Shown: piece after piece, positions 26,171 to 36,059 of the stretch | Numbering within the stretch: the first letter of the stretch is position 1 | Layout: every line of letters starts with the position of its first letter | Assembly (NCBI RefSeq): GCF_002387895.1 | Contig: NZ_DGLI01000017.1 | Coordinates: forward strand, 1-43,040 | Origin: Clostridium sp. UBA4548 | GTDB lineage: Bacteria; Bacillota; Clostridia; Clostridiales; Clostridiaceae | Reading direction: 5' to 3' | DNA length: 43,040 nucleotides | Position numbers and translations under genes: made by a program | The notes under the pieces: model-generated | Databases searched by the model: none | What the model was told of the DNA's origin: nothing | What the model saw: only the letters and a program-made list of their open reading frames with translations

Positions 26171-26302
26171 TGAACTTTTATTTAAAACAATAACTATAAG
26201 GTATATAATACTATAAAGAAACCTAAAAATTATTAGTTCCTTGTTACATTGTCTTTGGATATCTTTTAATACAGAAATAATATTTGAACTTATATAAAAT
26301 AA

Positions 26303-27442
26303 TTATTTTCTACCAAGTTCGGCATGAACCTCTTTAAGTAATTGCCTAATAGGTAAGTTTTGAGGGCATTCTTCCTCACATTTTCCACACTCAGTACAGT
26401 TTGATGCAGTTTGATTTTTGGGCATGAAATTATTGTAGGAATTTGATGATGCTTCTAACATGTTAAACATATGGCCCTCATTGTACAATTCAAAGTTTCT
26501 TGGAATATCAACTTCGAAAGGACAAGGTTGACAATAGTTACAGCCTGTACAATTAACTTTAGTTAGTCTTAGATAAGCGTCTTTAGCTTTATCCATAATC
26601 TCAAGTTCTTCACTGTTCATTGAATTTGCACTATAAGTAGAAGCAATTTGTAAATTTTCCTTCAGCTGCTCCATGGTTGACATGCCACTTAAAATTGTTG
26701 TTACCTCTGGAAAATTGTACAACCATTTTAATGCCCAGTTTGCTGGAGTTCTTAAACTATCATAACTTTCAAATAACTCTTTAACTTCATTTGGTGGGTT
26801 TCCAGCTAATTTTCCACCCTTCAGAGGTTCCATAATAACCACTGCCATGCCTTTTTCAGCTGCATATTTTAACCCTCTAAGTCCAGCTTGATATTCTACA
26901 TCCATATAGTTTAATTGAATTTGACAGAAAGTCCATGGATAGCTATCAGCTATTTCATAGAAAGCATCCTCTTCATCATGGAAGGAGAACCCGGCATACT
27001 TAATTTTCCCACTAGCAATGGCCTCATCTAGGAATTTAAAAACATTATTTTTCTTTAAGCTGTCAAATCGTTCCTTATTCAAAGCATGCATTAAATAAAA
27101 ATCTATATAATCTGTTTGAAGTTTTTCTAGTTGCTCATTTAAGTACTTGTCAAAATCATTATATTCTTTTACTAGCCAAACAGGGGATTTAGTAGCAAGT
27201 CTTACTTTTTCTCTATAGCCATCTTTTAGTGCTTTTCCAACTACAATTTCAGAATTTTTACCATGATAAGGGTAAGCAGTATCAATATAATTTACACCAT
27301 TATCGATAGCATGTCTTATCATTGCTATTGCTTTATCTTCATGAATTTTAGAAGAATCCTTATCAATAACAGGAAATCTCATGCAACCAAAGCCTAAAGC
27401 CGATACAGTAAAGTTACAGTTACCAAATTTTCTATATTCCAT
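26303..27442 (-). CDS. aldo/keto reductase with C-terminal ferredoxin domain
   Basis: 379 residues. An N-terminal AKR barrel (LGFGCMRFP, YIDTAYPYH with the catalytic tyrosine, LATKSP, MHALN) is followed by a two-cluster 4Fe-4S domain, CTGCNYCQPCP and CTECGKCEEECP, at about 303-370. Such fused proteins are common in clostridia and are thought to use ferredoxin electrons to reduce small carbonyls. The ATG at 27442 follows AGGAGG; the upstream ATG overlaps that site. It stands alone. Confidence 0.92.
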   Translation of the reverse strand: MEYRKFGNCNFTVSALGFGCMRFPVIDKDSSKIHEDKAIAMIRHAIDNGVNYIDTAYPYHGKNSEIVVGKALKDGYREKVRLATKSPVWLVKEYNDFDKYLNEQLEKLQTDYIDFYLMHALNKERFDSLKKNNVFKFLDEAIASGKIKYAGFSFHDEEDAFYEIADSYPWTFCQIQLNYMDVEYQAGLRGLKYAAEKGMAVVIMEPLKGGKLAGNPPNEVKELFESYDSLRTPANWALKWLYNFPEVTTILSGMSTMEQLKENLQIASTYSANSMNSEELEIMDKAKDAYLRLTKVNCTGCNYCQPCPFEVDIPRNFELYNEGHMFNMLEASSNSYNNFMPKNQTASNCTECGKCEEECPQNLPIRQLLKEVHAELGRK

Positions 27443-27656
27443 TTTATTCCTCCTAAACATTATAAAATTTAAGTATAACTTTACATTTTTAAAATAATAT
27501 TAAATATATGGTAGATTTATTTCAGAAACATAAGGTTATATAAAAATAATTAACTCGTCTTTATATATTATAGCAGAAAAGCCTTTGAAATAAATGCACT
27601 AAATTCATAATTATGGTAAAATGTATTTAAATTTATTAATATGTAGGAGGACAATC

Positions 27657-29462
27657 ATGGGAGAAGTAAAGAAATTAAAAACCAGAAAAGAAATTGAAGC
27701 TAAATATAAATGGAATGTAGAAAAAATGTATGCAACAGACGAGGTTTGGGAAGAAGATTTTAAAAAACTTCAGGAAATTGCACCTAGGTTAGGAGAATAT
27801 AAAGGTAAGCTTAATGAAGCAAAGACTTTGTTACAATACCTTAATAATTATGTAGATGTATTAAGTTTGTTTGAAGACTTGGCAGTATATGCGCACTTAA
27901 GAGGGGACGAAGATACTGCAAACTCAAAATATCAAATTATGAAAGATAAAATTTCTACTTATGGAGCAGAGTTTAGTGCCATAACCTCTTTTTTCATACC
28001 AGAGGTTTTAAAAATGAAGGAAAATCAAATAAAAAAACTAATTGAAGAGGAAGATGGATTAAAACTATATGAGTTCTTCTTAGAGCAAATTATGGAGAAA
28101 AAACCTCATGTGCTTTCCGAAGAGGAGGAGAAGATATTAGCTTCAGTTAGTGATTGCTTAAGTGCTCCTGGAAATATATTCGGAATGTTTACTAATGCAG
28201 ATATGACCTTCCCAGTGATTAGAGATGAAGAAGAAAATGAAGTTGAACTTACAGAGGGAAATTATACAGTATTTATTAGAAGCAAGGACAGGAGAGTTAG
28301 AAAAGAAGCTTTTGAGGCTTTATTTGGAACTTATGAGAAATTTAAAAATACAGTAGCAACTACCTATACAGCATCACATAAGAATTTTATATTTAAGGCT
28401 AAAACTAGAAAGTATAATTCCGCTTTAGAGAGTTCCTTAAAACCAGATAAAATTCCAGTAGAAGTATATCATAATGTAGTTGATACAATAAATAAAAACT
28501 TAGCTTCTCTTCATAGATATGTAGATATTAAGAAAAGACTTTTAGGTTTAGAAGAAATTCATATGTATGATTTATATGTTTCTGTTATAGATGCACCAGA
28601 ATTTAACGTAGAATACGAAGATGGAGTAATCCTTTGTGAAAAGGCATTAGAGCCACTAGGAGCGGAGTATTTAGATATTTTTAGAGAAGGTATAGAAGAA
28701 GGTTGGATTGATGTATACGAGAATAAAGGAAAAAGAGGAGGAGCCTATTCTAGTGGAAGCTATAACTCCATGCCTTACGTTCTATTAAACTATAATAATC
28801 AAGTTAATGATGTTTCAACTTTAGCTCATGAAATGGGGCATAGTATTCATTCTTACTATGCAAGAAAGAATCAGCCATATATCTATGCAGATTATGTATT
28901 GTTTTGTGCAGAAGTGGCATCTACAACTAATGAATGCTTGTTAATGGATTACTTAATTAAAAATGAAAAGGATAAGGCTAGAAGGTTATTCTTAATAAAT
29001 CAACAGCTTGAAGGCATTAGAACTACAGTATTTAGACAAACCATGTTCGCTGAGTTTGAATTATTAACTCATGAAAAAATGGAAGAGGGTGAGTCCCTAT
29101 CAAGTGAAGAATTATGTAAAATATACCATGACTTAAATGAAAAATACTTTGGAAAATCCATGGTAGTAGATAAAGGCATTGATATGGAATGGTCAAGAAT
29201 TCCACATTTCTATAGAGATTTTTATGTATATCAATATGTAACTGGTTTTGCAGCAGCGAACTCCTTCTCACAAATTATATTAAATGGTACAGAAGAAGAT
29301 GTAGAAAAGTATAAAGGTTTCTTAAAAGCAGGTGGAAGTGATTATCCAATTAATATTCTTAAAAATGCTGGGGTAGATATGACAACTCCAAAACCATTAG
29401 AAGATACTATAAGAAGATTTGATGAGCTTTTAGATATGCTTGAGAAGGAACTAGCTCAATAA
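27657..29462 (+). CDS. pepF: oligoendopeptidase F (M3B)
   Basis: 601 residues, the normal length for PepF, a cytoplasmic zinc endopeptidase cutting short peptides. The metal site is HEMGH at 391-395 with a third ligand expected in the following helix (AEVASTTNE). ATG at 27657 is 6 nt after AGGAGG; a longer frame begins 36 nt upstream without a site. It stands alone; no terminator is certain, but a 14-bp inverted repeat lies at 29572-29627. Confidence 0.95.
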   Translation: MGEVKKLKTRKEIEAKYKWNVEKMYATDEVWEEDFKKLQEIAPRLGEYKGKLNEAKTLLQYLNNYVDVLSLFEDLAVYAHLRGDEDTANSKYQIMKDKISTYGAEFSAITSFFIPEVLKMKENQIKKLIEEEDGLKLYEFFLEQIMEKKPHVLSEEEEKILASVSDCLSAPGNIFGMFTNADMTFPVIRDEEENEVELTEGNYTVFIRSKDRRVRKEAFEALFGTYEKFKNTVATTYTASHKNFIFKAKTRKYNSALESSLKPDKIPVEVYHNVVDTINKNLASLHRYVDIKKRLLGLEEIHMYDLYVSVIDAPEFNVEYEDGVILCEKALEPLGAEYLDIFREGIEEGWIDVYENKGKRGGAYSSGSYNSMPYVLLNYNNQVNDVSTLAHEMGHSIHSYYARKNQPYIYADYVLFCAEVASTTNECLLMDYLIKNEKDKARRLFLINQQLEGIRTTVFRQTMFAEFELLTHEKMEEGESLSSEELCKIYHDLNEKYFGKSMVVDKGIDMEWSRIPHFYRDFYVYQYVTGFAAANSFSQIILNGTEEDVEKYKGFLKAGGSDYPINILKNAGVDMTTPKPLEDTIRRFDELLDMLEKELAQ

Positions 29463-29571
29463 TATTTATTTATATTGTGTAATATCTACTACTAGATAAC
29501 TTTATATTTCAAATCTAGTATTGTTTAAAAATGCCTCAAAAATAAAGTAGAGTAAAATATAATAATATGAA

Positions 29572-29627
29572 AAAGTTTTAACTCACCTTTAAGTATTTAA
29601 ATAATGCTTTTGATGAGTTAAAACTTT
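29572..29627. repeat. 14-bp perfect inverted repeat
   Basis: AAAGTTTTAACTCA and its exact complement around a 28-nt loop, between pepF and the DUF4139 gene. On the plus strand no T run follows; on the minus strand a TTTTTC follows. It might be a weak terminator or a structured leader of the next gene. Confidence 0.5.
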
Positions 29628-29716
29628 AAATATACAATTTGAATTAACATAAAATAGTACAAAACTGGAGATTCTTCGTATAATATTATGAAAGAATATT
29701 TATGCGAGGGGTAATA

Positions 29717-31024
29717 ATGGGTTTTATTTCTACAAAAAAAGATATTAAGGCATTGTCTATTTCTGTGTATCAAAATAATTTTGGTTTAATTAGAGAAAAA
29801 AGGAGTATAAATCTATCTGGAGAGGAAGAAAAGATTTATTACTTAGATGTTTCAGAGTTAATAGAATTTAACTCAATTATTGTGGAAAACATAGACGCCT
29901 ATGAAATAAATTATGATTACGATATTATAAATCCTAGGGATGTACTAGAAAAATTTATAGGAAAAGAAGTAACTCTTTTTGATCCAGATAGCGGTAAGAA
30001 AGTTCATGGGATATTATTATCAACTCAAGGTGGATACATCATAGAGGATGCTAAAACTAATGAAGTTTATGTAAGTCCTAAGGGGGAAATTATACTTCCG
30101 TGTCTCCCAAAAGGATTTGTATTAAAGCCTACCATAGCATTTAAAATTTGCCCAACAAACTCAAGAGAATTCACAGTATCCTATCTTACCAAAGGACTAG
30201 TGTGGATGGCAAATTATACTATAGAATTATATAGTCAGTATTTAAGTTTAAATTGCTATGCACAAATCGATAATACTACAGGAATTGATTTAAAAAACAC
30301 AGAAGTTAGCCTTGTGTCAGGAGATATTAAAAGATTGAAAGAGACACCTCCAGTAGTACCTTACAATGAAGCTAGTTTTATGGTGAAATCAAGTAGTGCA
30401 GTTGCTGGTGTATCTCCAACGGCATTGGGGGATTATTATATATATAATTATCCATTTACTACAGATTTAAACAATAAAACTTCTAAGCAAATAAGGTTAT
30501 TTTGGAGCAAAAATGTAAGATACACTAAGTATTACACAAATCCTTTTAATGGAAATGAATTAAGTACGGTAATCGAATTCAAAAATTCAAGGAATAATAA
30601 TTTAGGAGAACCTTTACCAAATGGAATTGCTAAAGTTTATGACACCCTAAAAGATAGAAATAACTTAGAGTTTATTGGTGAGGGAGAGATAGATTATACG
30701 CCAGAGGATGAATTAGTTAAATTAGAACTTGGAAGACCATTTAACATTGTTTTTGATAAGGTACAAACTGATTACAGAAGGCTTGAAGGTATTGAAGAGT
30801 ATGAATATGAAATTACAATAAAAAATACTGGAAATGAAGAAGCTTTACTAAAGGTTACTCATTTTATCCCAGGGGATTGGAAGATGATAAGTTCTACAGA
30901 CAGATTTATTAAAAAAGATGCAAATACTATAGAATTTATTGTCAGTGTTTCACCAAAATCTGAAAAGAAAATAATCTTTAGATATGCTGTAGTTGTTATA
31001 GAACCTAATAGAGAACAGGAGTAA
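29717..31024 (+). CDS. DUF4139 domain protein
   Basis: 435 residues, mostly strand-rich; the region from about 120 resembles the conserved DUF4139 core (VSYLTKGLVWMANYTIEL, LVSGDI, IRLFWSKNV, IAKVYDTL, VFDKVQTDYRR, HFIPGDWKMI). No signal peptide or membrane helix, so it is cytoplasmic or sub-membrane. GAGGGG precedes the ATG at 29717; the ATG 15 nt earlier overlaps it. Members are called mucoidy inhibitor A-like, but the biochemical role is unknown. Confidence 0.8.
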   Translation: MGFISTKKDIKALSISVYQNNFGLIREKRSINLSGEEEKIYYLDVSELIEFNSIIVENIDAYEINYDYDIINPRDVLEKFIGKEVTLFDPDSGKKVHGILLSTQGGYIIEDAKTNEVYVSPKGEIILPCLPKGFVLKPTIAFKICPTNSREFTVSYLTKGLVWMANYTIELYSQYLSLNCYAQIDNTTGIDLKNTEVSLVSGDIKRLKETPPVVPYNEASFMVKSSSAVAGVSPTALGDYYIYNYPFTTDLNNKTSKQIRLFWSKNVRYTKYYTNPFNGNELSTVIEFKNSRNNNLGEPLPNGIAKVYDTLKDRNNLEFIGEGEIDYTPEDELVKLELGRPFNIVFDKVQTDYRRLEGIEEYEYEITIKNTGNEEALLKVTHFIPGDWKMISSTDRFIKKDANTIEFIVSVSPKSEKKIIFRYAVVVIEPNREQE

Positions 31025-31030
31025 ATTTTA

Positions 31031-31066
31031 AAAAGACTGCTAATCTTCCGTTTAGCAGTCTTTTTT
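31031..31066 (+). terminator. terminator after the DUF4139 gene
   Basis: Twelve-base stem AAAGACTGCTAA / TTAGCAGTCTTT with an 8-nt loop, followed by TTT. Confidence 0.9.
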
Positions 31067-31119
31067 ACTGAAAAATTTAGTTTTAAAATTCAATAGCTAT
31101 AATTATAAATTTTAATGTG

Positions 31120-32319
31120 TTAGTTATTAGAAATGTAATTTTTACTTTTAACCAAGCTAATAAAGAATAAAGCTAAGATAAAGAATAGAGCACCATACAA
31201 GAACATGTATTTATAACCTAAGGTATCCATAATGCCACCTAATAGTGGAGGTGAAATTATAGCTGCCACAGAAGAAAATAAATAATATAGCCCTGTATAA
31301 GTTCCAATACTACCTTTAGGGGCCATTTCTGCCACAAAGGGGTAAGAATTTATATTAATCATAGACCAGAAAAAACCAGAAAATAAAAAACAAACTCTAA
31401 TGAGAAGAATTGATCTTAAAGTAGCTAGAATTATAAACACAATAATTAACCCAATAATTCCAGCTACAATAGCTTTTTTCTTTCCTAATTTTGTTCCAAT
31501 AAGTCCAGCTGGAATTGCAAAGACTAGAAAACTCAAGGACATAAAAGCAAAAGACATAGATGCCACATTTGCAGGAACTCCTAAGAAGTTTTCTCCATAT
31601 CTAGTAAAAAAAGTTTCAATGCCATTATAGCCAATAAACCAAGAACAAATAGCAAAGAGTAGATTTCTGATATTTTTATTTTTCAAGCCACTAAGGATAC
31701 CTTTTAAAATATGAACTTTCTCCTCTGAGGCTTTATAATGTACTACGTCTTTTTTTTCCTTAATAAAGAAAAATAACACTACGAAGGATAGTAAAACTAA
31801 AAAAGAAGCAAGGTAAAAAGGATAAGCCTTATTATACCCCCATAAAATGGAACCAATGAAAAAAGCTATAAGTGAGCCTATACCACCCATGAAATTAATA
31901 ATACTATTAGCTTTACTCCTATTGCTCTCATGAGTTATATCAGGCATTAGAGCTATTACGGGAGAACGAAATAAGCTCATAGATAGATTCATTAGAATTA
32001 TAAAAATAATTAAAGTTAAAAGAGTTCTATGGCTAGGAATGAGAAAAGTAAAAATAACTGCAAGAGGCATTCCAATCATTAAGAAAGGCATTCTTTTTCC
32101 AAACCTAGTATCTATTCTATCACTAAAGATTCCAACCGTTGGCTGGATAAAAAGGGCTAAATAATTATCTACTGTCATAATAAAACCAATTAATGCAGAA
32201 CTTTTAATAAAGTTTCCAAGAAGTATTGGCATAAAAGCATTATAAACAGACCAAGTGATAGCTATGGCAAAAAAACCAAAGCCTAAAAGAAAAGTCTTTT
32301 TGTAATTAAGCTTTTCCAT
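31120..32319 (-). CDS. MFS transporter, SLC45/sugar-like
   Basis: 399 residues with about 12 helices in two halves. The DRIDTRFGKRMPFLMIG loop between helices 2 and 3 and the RSPVIALMPDIT motif recall the SLC45 and glycoside-cation symporter families. ATG at 32319 lies behind GGAGG. It overlaps the upstream glycerophosphodiesterase gene by 14 nt, so the two are translationally coupled. A substrate linked to that enzyme, such as a glycerophosphodiester or its product, is a reasonable but unproven idea. Confidence 0.88.
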   Translation of the reverse strand: MEKLNYKKTFLLGFGFFAIAITWSVYNAFMPILLGNFIKSSALIGFIMTVDNYLALFIQPTVGIFSDRIDTRFGKRMPFLMIGMPLAVIFTFLIPSHRTLLTLIIFIILMNLSMSLFRSPVIALMPDITHESNRSKANSIINFMGGIGSLIAFFIGSILWGYNKAYPFYLASFLVLLSFVVLFFFIKEKKDVVHYKASEEKVHILKGILSGLKNKNIRNLLFAICSWFIGYNGIETFFTRYGENFLGVPANVASMSFAFMSLSFLVFAIPAGLIGTKLGKKKAIVAGIIGLIIVFIILATLRSILLIRVCFLFSGFFWSMININSYPFVAEMAPKGSIGTYTGLYYLFSSVAAIISPPLLGGIMDTLGYKYMFLYGALFFILALFFISLVKSKNYISNN

Positions 32320-33043
32320 AAAAATCCTCCATAACATTTTTAAGTCTATCGGGATAATTAGTAATGATTCCGTCTGTGCCGGATAAAATTAAATTCTTCA
32401 TGATATTTTCATCATCAACAGTGAATGGATTAACCTTAAGCCCTTTATCATGAGCAGCTTCTATAATTTCAGGTTGTGCAGAGAAAAAATGAGGATGGAG
32501 AGCATTTGCTCCAATAGAAACACAATAGTTTTCAGGTTTATATAAAGCCTCCATGTATAAAATTCCTGTGTTAATTTCCTTTGAAACTTCTTTACATTTA
32601 ACTAAAGAATAATGATTAAAACTTGAAAGGATAACATTATCCTGAAGACCTTTTTTATAAATGAATTCTATTAATTTTTCTTCAATGTTAGGGTAAATAA
32701 TAATTCCACTTTTAATTTCAAAGTTTACTGTAATATTTTTTTCTTTTGCTAAAGCTATAAGCTCCTCTACTGTAGGAATAGATGTAGGACTCGCATAGGT
32801 TTTCATATAACTTGATGCATTTAATTTCATTAGTTCCTTATAAGTGAAATCCTTAACAAGACCTATGCCATCAGTAGTTCTGTTAACATATTCATCATGG
32901 ATTAATACAAGTACCCCATCCTTAGTCATTTGCACGTCAGTTTCTATGCCTGTTGCTCCCATCTCAAGGGCCTTTTCAAAAGCTATCATTGTGTTTTCAG
33001 GAAAATAGCCACTGGCACCTCTATGACCATAATTAATAATCAT
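32306..33043 (-). CDS. glycerophosphodiester phosphodiesterase
   Basis: 245 residues of the GDPD barrel. Active-site residues: H7-R8 in YGHRGASGYFPENT, E34 and D36 in GIETDVQMTKD, H49 in LIHDEYVNRTTDG, and FEIK further on. It hydrolyses glycerophosphodiesters to glycerol 3-phosphate and an alcohol. No signal peptide, so cytoplasmic. The ATG at 33043 is chosen because GGGGGG lies 9 nt upstream; the longer frame adds 18 residues without a site. It leads a two-gene operon with the MFS transporter. Confidence 0.92.
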   Translation of the reverse strand: MIINYGHRGASGYFPENTMIAFEKALEMGATGIETDVQMTKDGVLVLIHDEYVNRTTDGIGLVKDFTYKELMKLNASSYMKTYASPTSIPTVEELIALAKEKNITVNFEIKSGIIIYPNIEEKLIEFIYKKGLQDNVILSSFNHYSLVKCKEVSKEINTGILYMEALYKPENYCVSIGANALHPHFFSAQPEIIEAAHDKGLKVNPFTVDDENIMKNLILSGTDGIITNYPDRLKNVMEDFYGKA

Positions 33044-33324
33044 AATAAAATCCCCCCTTATTAATTTTACAAAATATATATTTTTCTTATTCCACAATAT
33101 TAAGAAAAAACCTTGTAAATCCTATAAATAATTTATTAACTTAGTAAAGTTGTCAGCACTTAAAATAATTAACCTATATTCTAATAGTAAAGAACTGTTA
33201 TCTAAATTAAGAGATTAAGTAATTTGATAAAAAGCGGGAATAAATCAAATAACAACTAAAACTATAATATTTTATTAATAACTAAATAGCTCATAATAGA
33301 AGATATAAATTATAGTAAATAGTG

Positions 33325-33375
33325 AAAATAAAATTAGTCTATAATACTAACTATATGAAGTTAATATTATAGACT
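33325..33375 (-). terminator. terminator for the 154-aa gene
   Basis: Inverted repeat AGTCTATAATACTAACT / AGTTAATATTATAGACT (33336-33375), 17 bp with one mismatch and loop ATATGA. On the minus strand AATTTTATTTT follows. It lies in the 344-nt gap 33044-33387, where I see nothing else of note. Confidence 0.75.
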
Positions 33376-33387
33376 ATAATAAGTTTA

Positions 33388-33852
33388 TTAAATTGTACCT
33401 AATTCAGGATTGCCAATGATGTCATCATCAGCACTAAACATTGAATTTTCTTCAGTAATTTTCTCAATGTGATTCATAGTAGAAGTTTCTTCATTCATTT
33501 CATTATATATAGATTCCTCGCTAGGTCTAACTTTAATACTATACTGGAAGGTAAAGTTTTCATGTCCATCACTTGCTTTAGGACTTACATATTTCTTTAT
33601 ATCAGGCAATATTTTATGAAAATTTCTAAATTTGCTTTCAGTTGGTCTTTTAATTTCTACAGTGCCACTACAGCAGCAATCATCGATGTTTTCAATGTCT
33701 TCAACAATATTAAAATTACTTTTATCTAAGTTGCTTAGACATTTGCTGATTTGTCTTTTATGGGCTGTAGACACCATATCAGCAAGTCTATCTACAACAA
33801 CAATGGCACCAACTACTGATAGGGTAGTTGTCAACATTTTACCTAACTTCAT
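33388..33852 (-). CDS. hypothetical protein with Cys triplet, 154 aa
   Basis: One N-terminal hydrophobic segment (about 5-21, MLTTTLSVVGAIVVVDRL), then a soluble charged part. DDCCCSGTVEI holds three consecutive cysteines after an earlier lone one, an uncommon pattern that could bind metal or an acyl group. The C-terminal half is acidic. AAGGAGTGG precedes the ATG by about 6 nt. Not recognised. Confidence 0.72.
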   Translation of the reverse strand: MKLGKMLTTTLSVVGAIVVVDRLADMVSTAHKRQISKCLSNLDKSNFNIVEDIENIDDCCCSGTVEIKRPTESKFRNFHKILPDIKKYVSPKASDGHENFTFQYSIKVRPSEESIYNEMNEETSTMNHIEKITEENSMFSADDDIIGNPELGTI

Positions 33853-34099
33853 AATACCACTCCTTTTTTGAAATCCACTAGTTATAATATCTGTTATCTA
33901 TATAATCAAAGATAAAAATAGTTTGCCTTATTTAGAAATTTTTATGTTTGGTAATTATTCTGATTAAATGTAATAATTAGAAAAAAATAAGTTGATATAT
34001 ACTTCATGATTGGGTTTAAAAAATTTTTAAAACTAATAAAAGAATAACACGGGTAACTATCAGGAATAAGTCAGAGTAAAGATTAATATCCTAAAAAGA

Positions 34100-34966
34100 T
34101 TACTGCTCAACAACTGTAATAAAATAATTCAGGCCTTTTCTCTCAACATTTTCCACAGCTTTTAATTCTAATCTTTTTCCTTTAAGTTGAGCAGCTGCCA
34201 CCAAGTGACATAAGGCTATTCCTAAATCAATTTTATTGATATGTTCTAAAGTTTGTGCAATTTTTAATCTTTTTACTCCATACAAGTGAACCAGGTTACC
34301 ATCCTTGTAAAACCTCCAAGGTTGACTATTAATAGCAGATGGTGCATGCCTTACAGCATCCATAATAGAAAGCCAAGTCTCATCTAACTTACCACAAATA
34401 ATCTCATTAATTTCCTTTCGTTTTGTTGCAGCCACTAGTTTTGTAGTAGAATCATAGTATTTGTCAGGATTTGGTTCTATTTCTTTTGAAAGATTGTAGC
34501 TTAAATTTCTAGACTTATATTCCTCAGGATTTAATGGATAACCAAAGGAAATAACTATTACTGGTACATGATTTTCTGGGATTTCAATAATATCTTTTAA
34601 TAAGCTCTTTTTAATAAATCCTCCAATCCAGCAAGTTCCTAGGTTTAAAGTAGTAAGTTTTAGTATTAGGTATTCCAAAGAGAATCCTATATTTTCCATA
34701 AACCAAGGTTTTTCTTCCGAGGTGACTACAAGGTAGTGAGGTGCGCTAATCTTTCCATAACTTCCAACAATGCCTCTAGAAATGTTTTGAATTTTATATC
34801 CATCCTGAACTAAATGGACTTTCATTGAAATTGTAGGGTCAAGCTGAGGCATTGAATGAGTTAATTCCTCAATTTGCTTAAGCAGTCCATGAGCTAAAGG
34901 TTCATTTTTGTATTTTCTTACAGAACAGCGTTTATAAATAGCTTCAAACAACGAATTATTTTCCAT
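34100..34966 (-). CDS. nitroreductase-family flavoprotein
   Basis: 288 residues. Family motifs include RCSVRKYKNEPL near the N-terminus, an active-site region (NLGTCWIGGF) and a second half with APSAINSQPWRFY and HINKIDLGIALCHL, the FMN-binding strands typical of the nitroreductase superfamily. The order resembles the single-chain, pseudo-dimeric nitroreductases of clostridia. It would use FMN and NAD(P)H; the natural substrate is unknown. Gene stands alone with a clear upstream AT-rich promoter region. Confidence 0.85.
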   Translation of the reverse strand: MENNSLFEAIYKRCSVRKYKNEPLAHGLLKQIEELTHSMPQLDPTISMKVHLVQDGYKIQNISRGIVGSYGKISAPHYLVVTSEEKPWFMENIGFSLEYLILKLTTLNLGTCWIGGFIKKSLLKDIIEIPENHVPVIVISFGYPLNPEEYKSRNLSYNLSKEIEPNPDKYYDSTTKLVAATKRKEINEIICGKLDETWLSIMDAVRHAPSAINSQPWRFYKDGNLVHLYGVKRLKIAQTLEHINKIDLGIALCHLVAAAQLKGKRLELKAVENVERKGLNYFITVVEQ

Positions 34967-35098
34967 AAAATTACCTCACTATAATTTAATAATAATAGTA
35001 TATGTAAAAAATCATATATTATTTTTGTTAAATACTGTATAATTATCTGATAAAATTATATATTTAAAAATAATTCATATCACAAGGGGGAGAAAGCA

Positions 35099-35566
35099 GT
35101 GTTTAGAGAAATGAGACGTAGTGATAAGGCAATATCAGAAACAGAAGCAATAGATCTATTAACAAAAGGGGAGTATGGTATTTTATCTACAGTTGGAGAT
35201 AATGGATATAGTTATGGAGTACCACTAAGCTATGGCTATAAAAATGGAAACCTATATTTTCATGGAGCTACTGAAGGAGCCAAGTTAGAAAATTTAGCAT
35301 ATAGCAATAAGGTTTCTTTCACAGTAGTTGGACCTACAAAGGTTTTACCCAGTGCTTTCAGCACAAATTACGAAAGTGTAATAGTATTTGGAACAGCTGA
35401 GTTTTTACAAGGAGAAGAGAAAATAGAAGGTTTAAAGGTAATATTAGAAAAATATTCTCCAGAATTTATGGACAGCGGTGTTAAATATATTAATAATGAT
35501 GAAAATAAAACAAAGGTTTTCAAAGTTAAAATAGAGAAGATTACAGGAAAAGCAGGAAGAAGATAG
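35099..35566 (+). CDS. pyridoxamine-oxidase-fold (Nim-like) flavin protein
   Basis: 155 residues with the split-barrel FMN fold: ISETEAIDLLTKGEYGILSTVGDNGYSYGVPLSYGY and FHGATEGAKLENLAYSNKVSFTVVG are highly typical of Nim/PNPOx-like proteins. It begins with GTG, reading MFREMRRSDKAI, the usual Nim start, behind GGGGGAGAA; an internal ATG 12 nt later is less fitting. Likely binds FMN or heme; nitroimidazole reduction is a family role, not shown here. Confidence 0.88.
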   Translation: MFREMRRSDKAISETEAIDLLTKGEYGILSTVGDNGYSYGVPLSYGYKNGNLYFHGATEGAKLENLAYSNKVSFTVVGPTKVLPSAFSTNYESVIVFGTAEFLQGEEKIEGLKVILEKYSPEFMDSGVKYINNDENKTKVFKVKIEKITGKAGRR

Positions 35567-35595
35567 CTTTAAATAAATACCAAGAAACTTTTAAG

Positions 35596-35647
35596 GTAAC
35601 CAAGTTAACTTTAAGCAATGTTAAAGTTAACTTGGTTACTCATTTTT
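35596..35647. terminator. 19-bp bidirectional terminator
   Basis: Perfect stem, GTAACCAAGTTAACTTTAA (35596-35614) with its complement (35621-35639), loop GCAATG, followed by TCATTTTTT. It separates two convergent genes. Confidence 0.92.
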
Positions 35648-35652
35648 TATAG

Positions 35653-35964
35653 TTAAATGTTCTGTTTTTTTAGCTTTTTCATTAAATCTTCCATATGGAA
35701 CATGGAACTTTGAAGATTATTTATATTCGAGGTTCCATGATAAAAGTTGCTTTGTAAGTTATTAAAAACTGAAGTTTCTCTTGAAGTTAAAGAAATTTTG
35801 AAGTTATTTTGATTTTCTTCACTTAAATTATTGTAAATTTTCATTATTTCATTGGCAAATTCTAAAAGATTATCATTGATGGTGGTTGCTCTATTTTTGT
35901 AGTTGTTTTTAGAAATATAAAATCCAACTAAAATCACTATTGCTAAAATTAAAATACTAGGCAT
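35653..35964 (-). CDS. small single-pass membrane protein, 103 aa
   Basis: One N-terminal helix (3-18, SILILAIVILVGFYIS) and then a polar, asparagine-rich helical region with a possible coiled coil (SEENQNNF, FHMEDLMKKLKKQ). No family recognised. AAGGAG lies 6 nt before the ATG. It is divergent from the DUF523-DUF1722 gene. Confidence 0.75.
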   Translation of the reverse strand: MPSILILAIVILVGFYISKNNYKNRATTINDNLLEFANEIMKIYNNLSEENQNNFKISLTSRETSVFNNLQSNFYHGTSNINNLQSSMFHMEDLMKKLKKQNI

Positions 35965-36059
35965 GATTGTCTCCTTTTATTACACATATTTTCTATAGTA
36001 TAAACCATAAATTTAGTACAAACAATATAATTACTTTAATTATAGAGAGGAAAATTTTT

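Noticed and set aside
35967..36059. N-terminal extension of the DUF523-DUF1722 protein
   Set aside because: Its ATG has no ribosome site and the extra 31 residues do not resemble family starts; the ATG at 36060 follows AGAGAGG.
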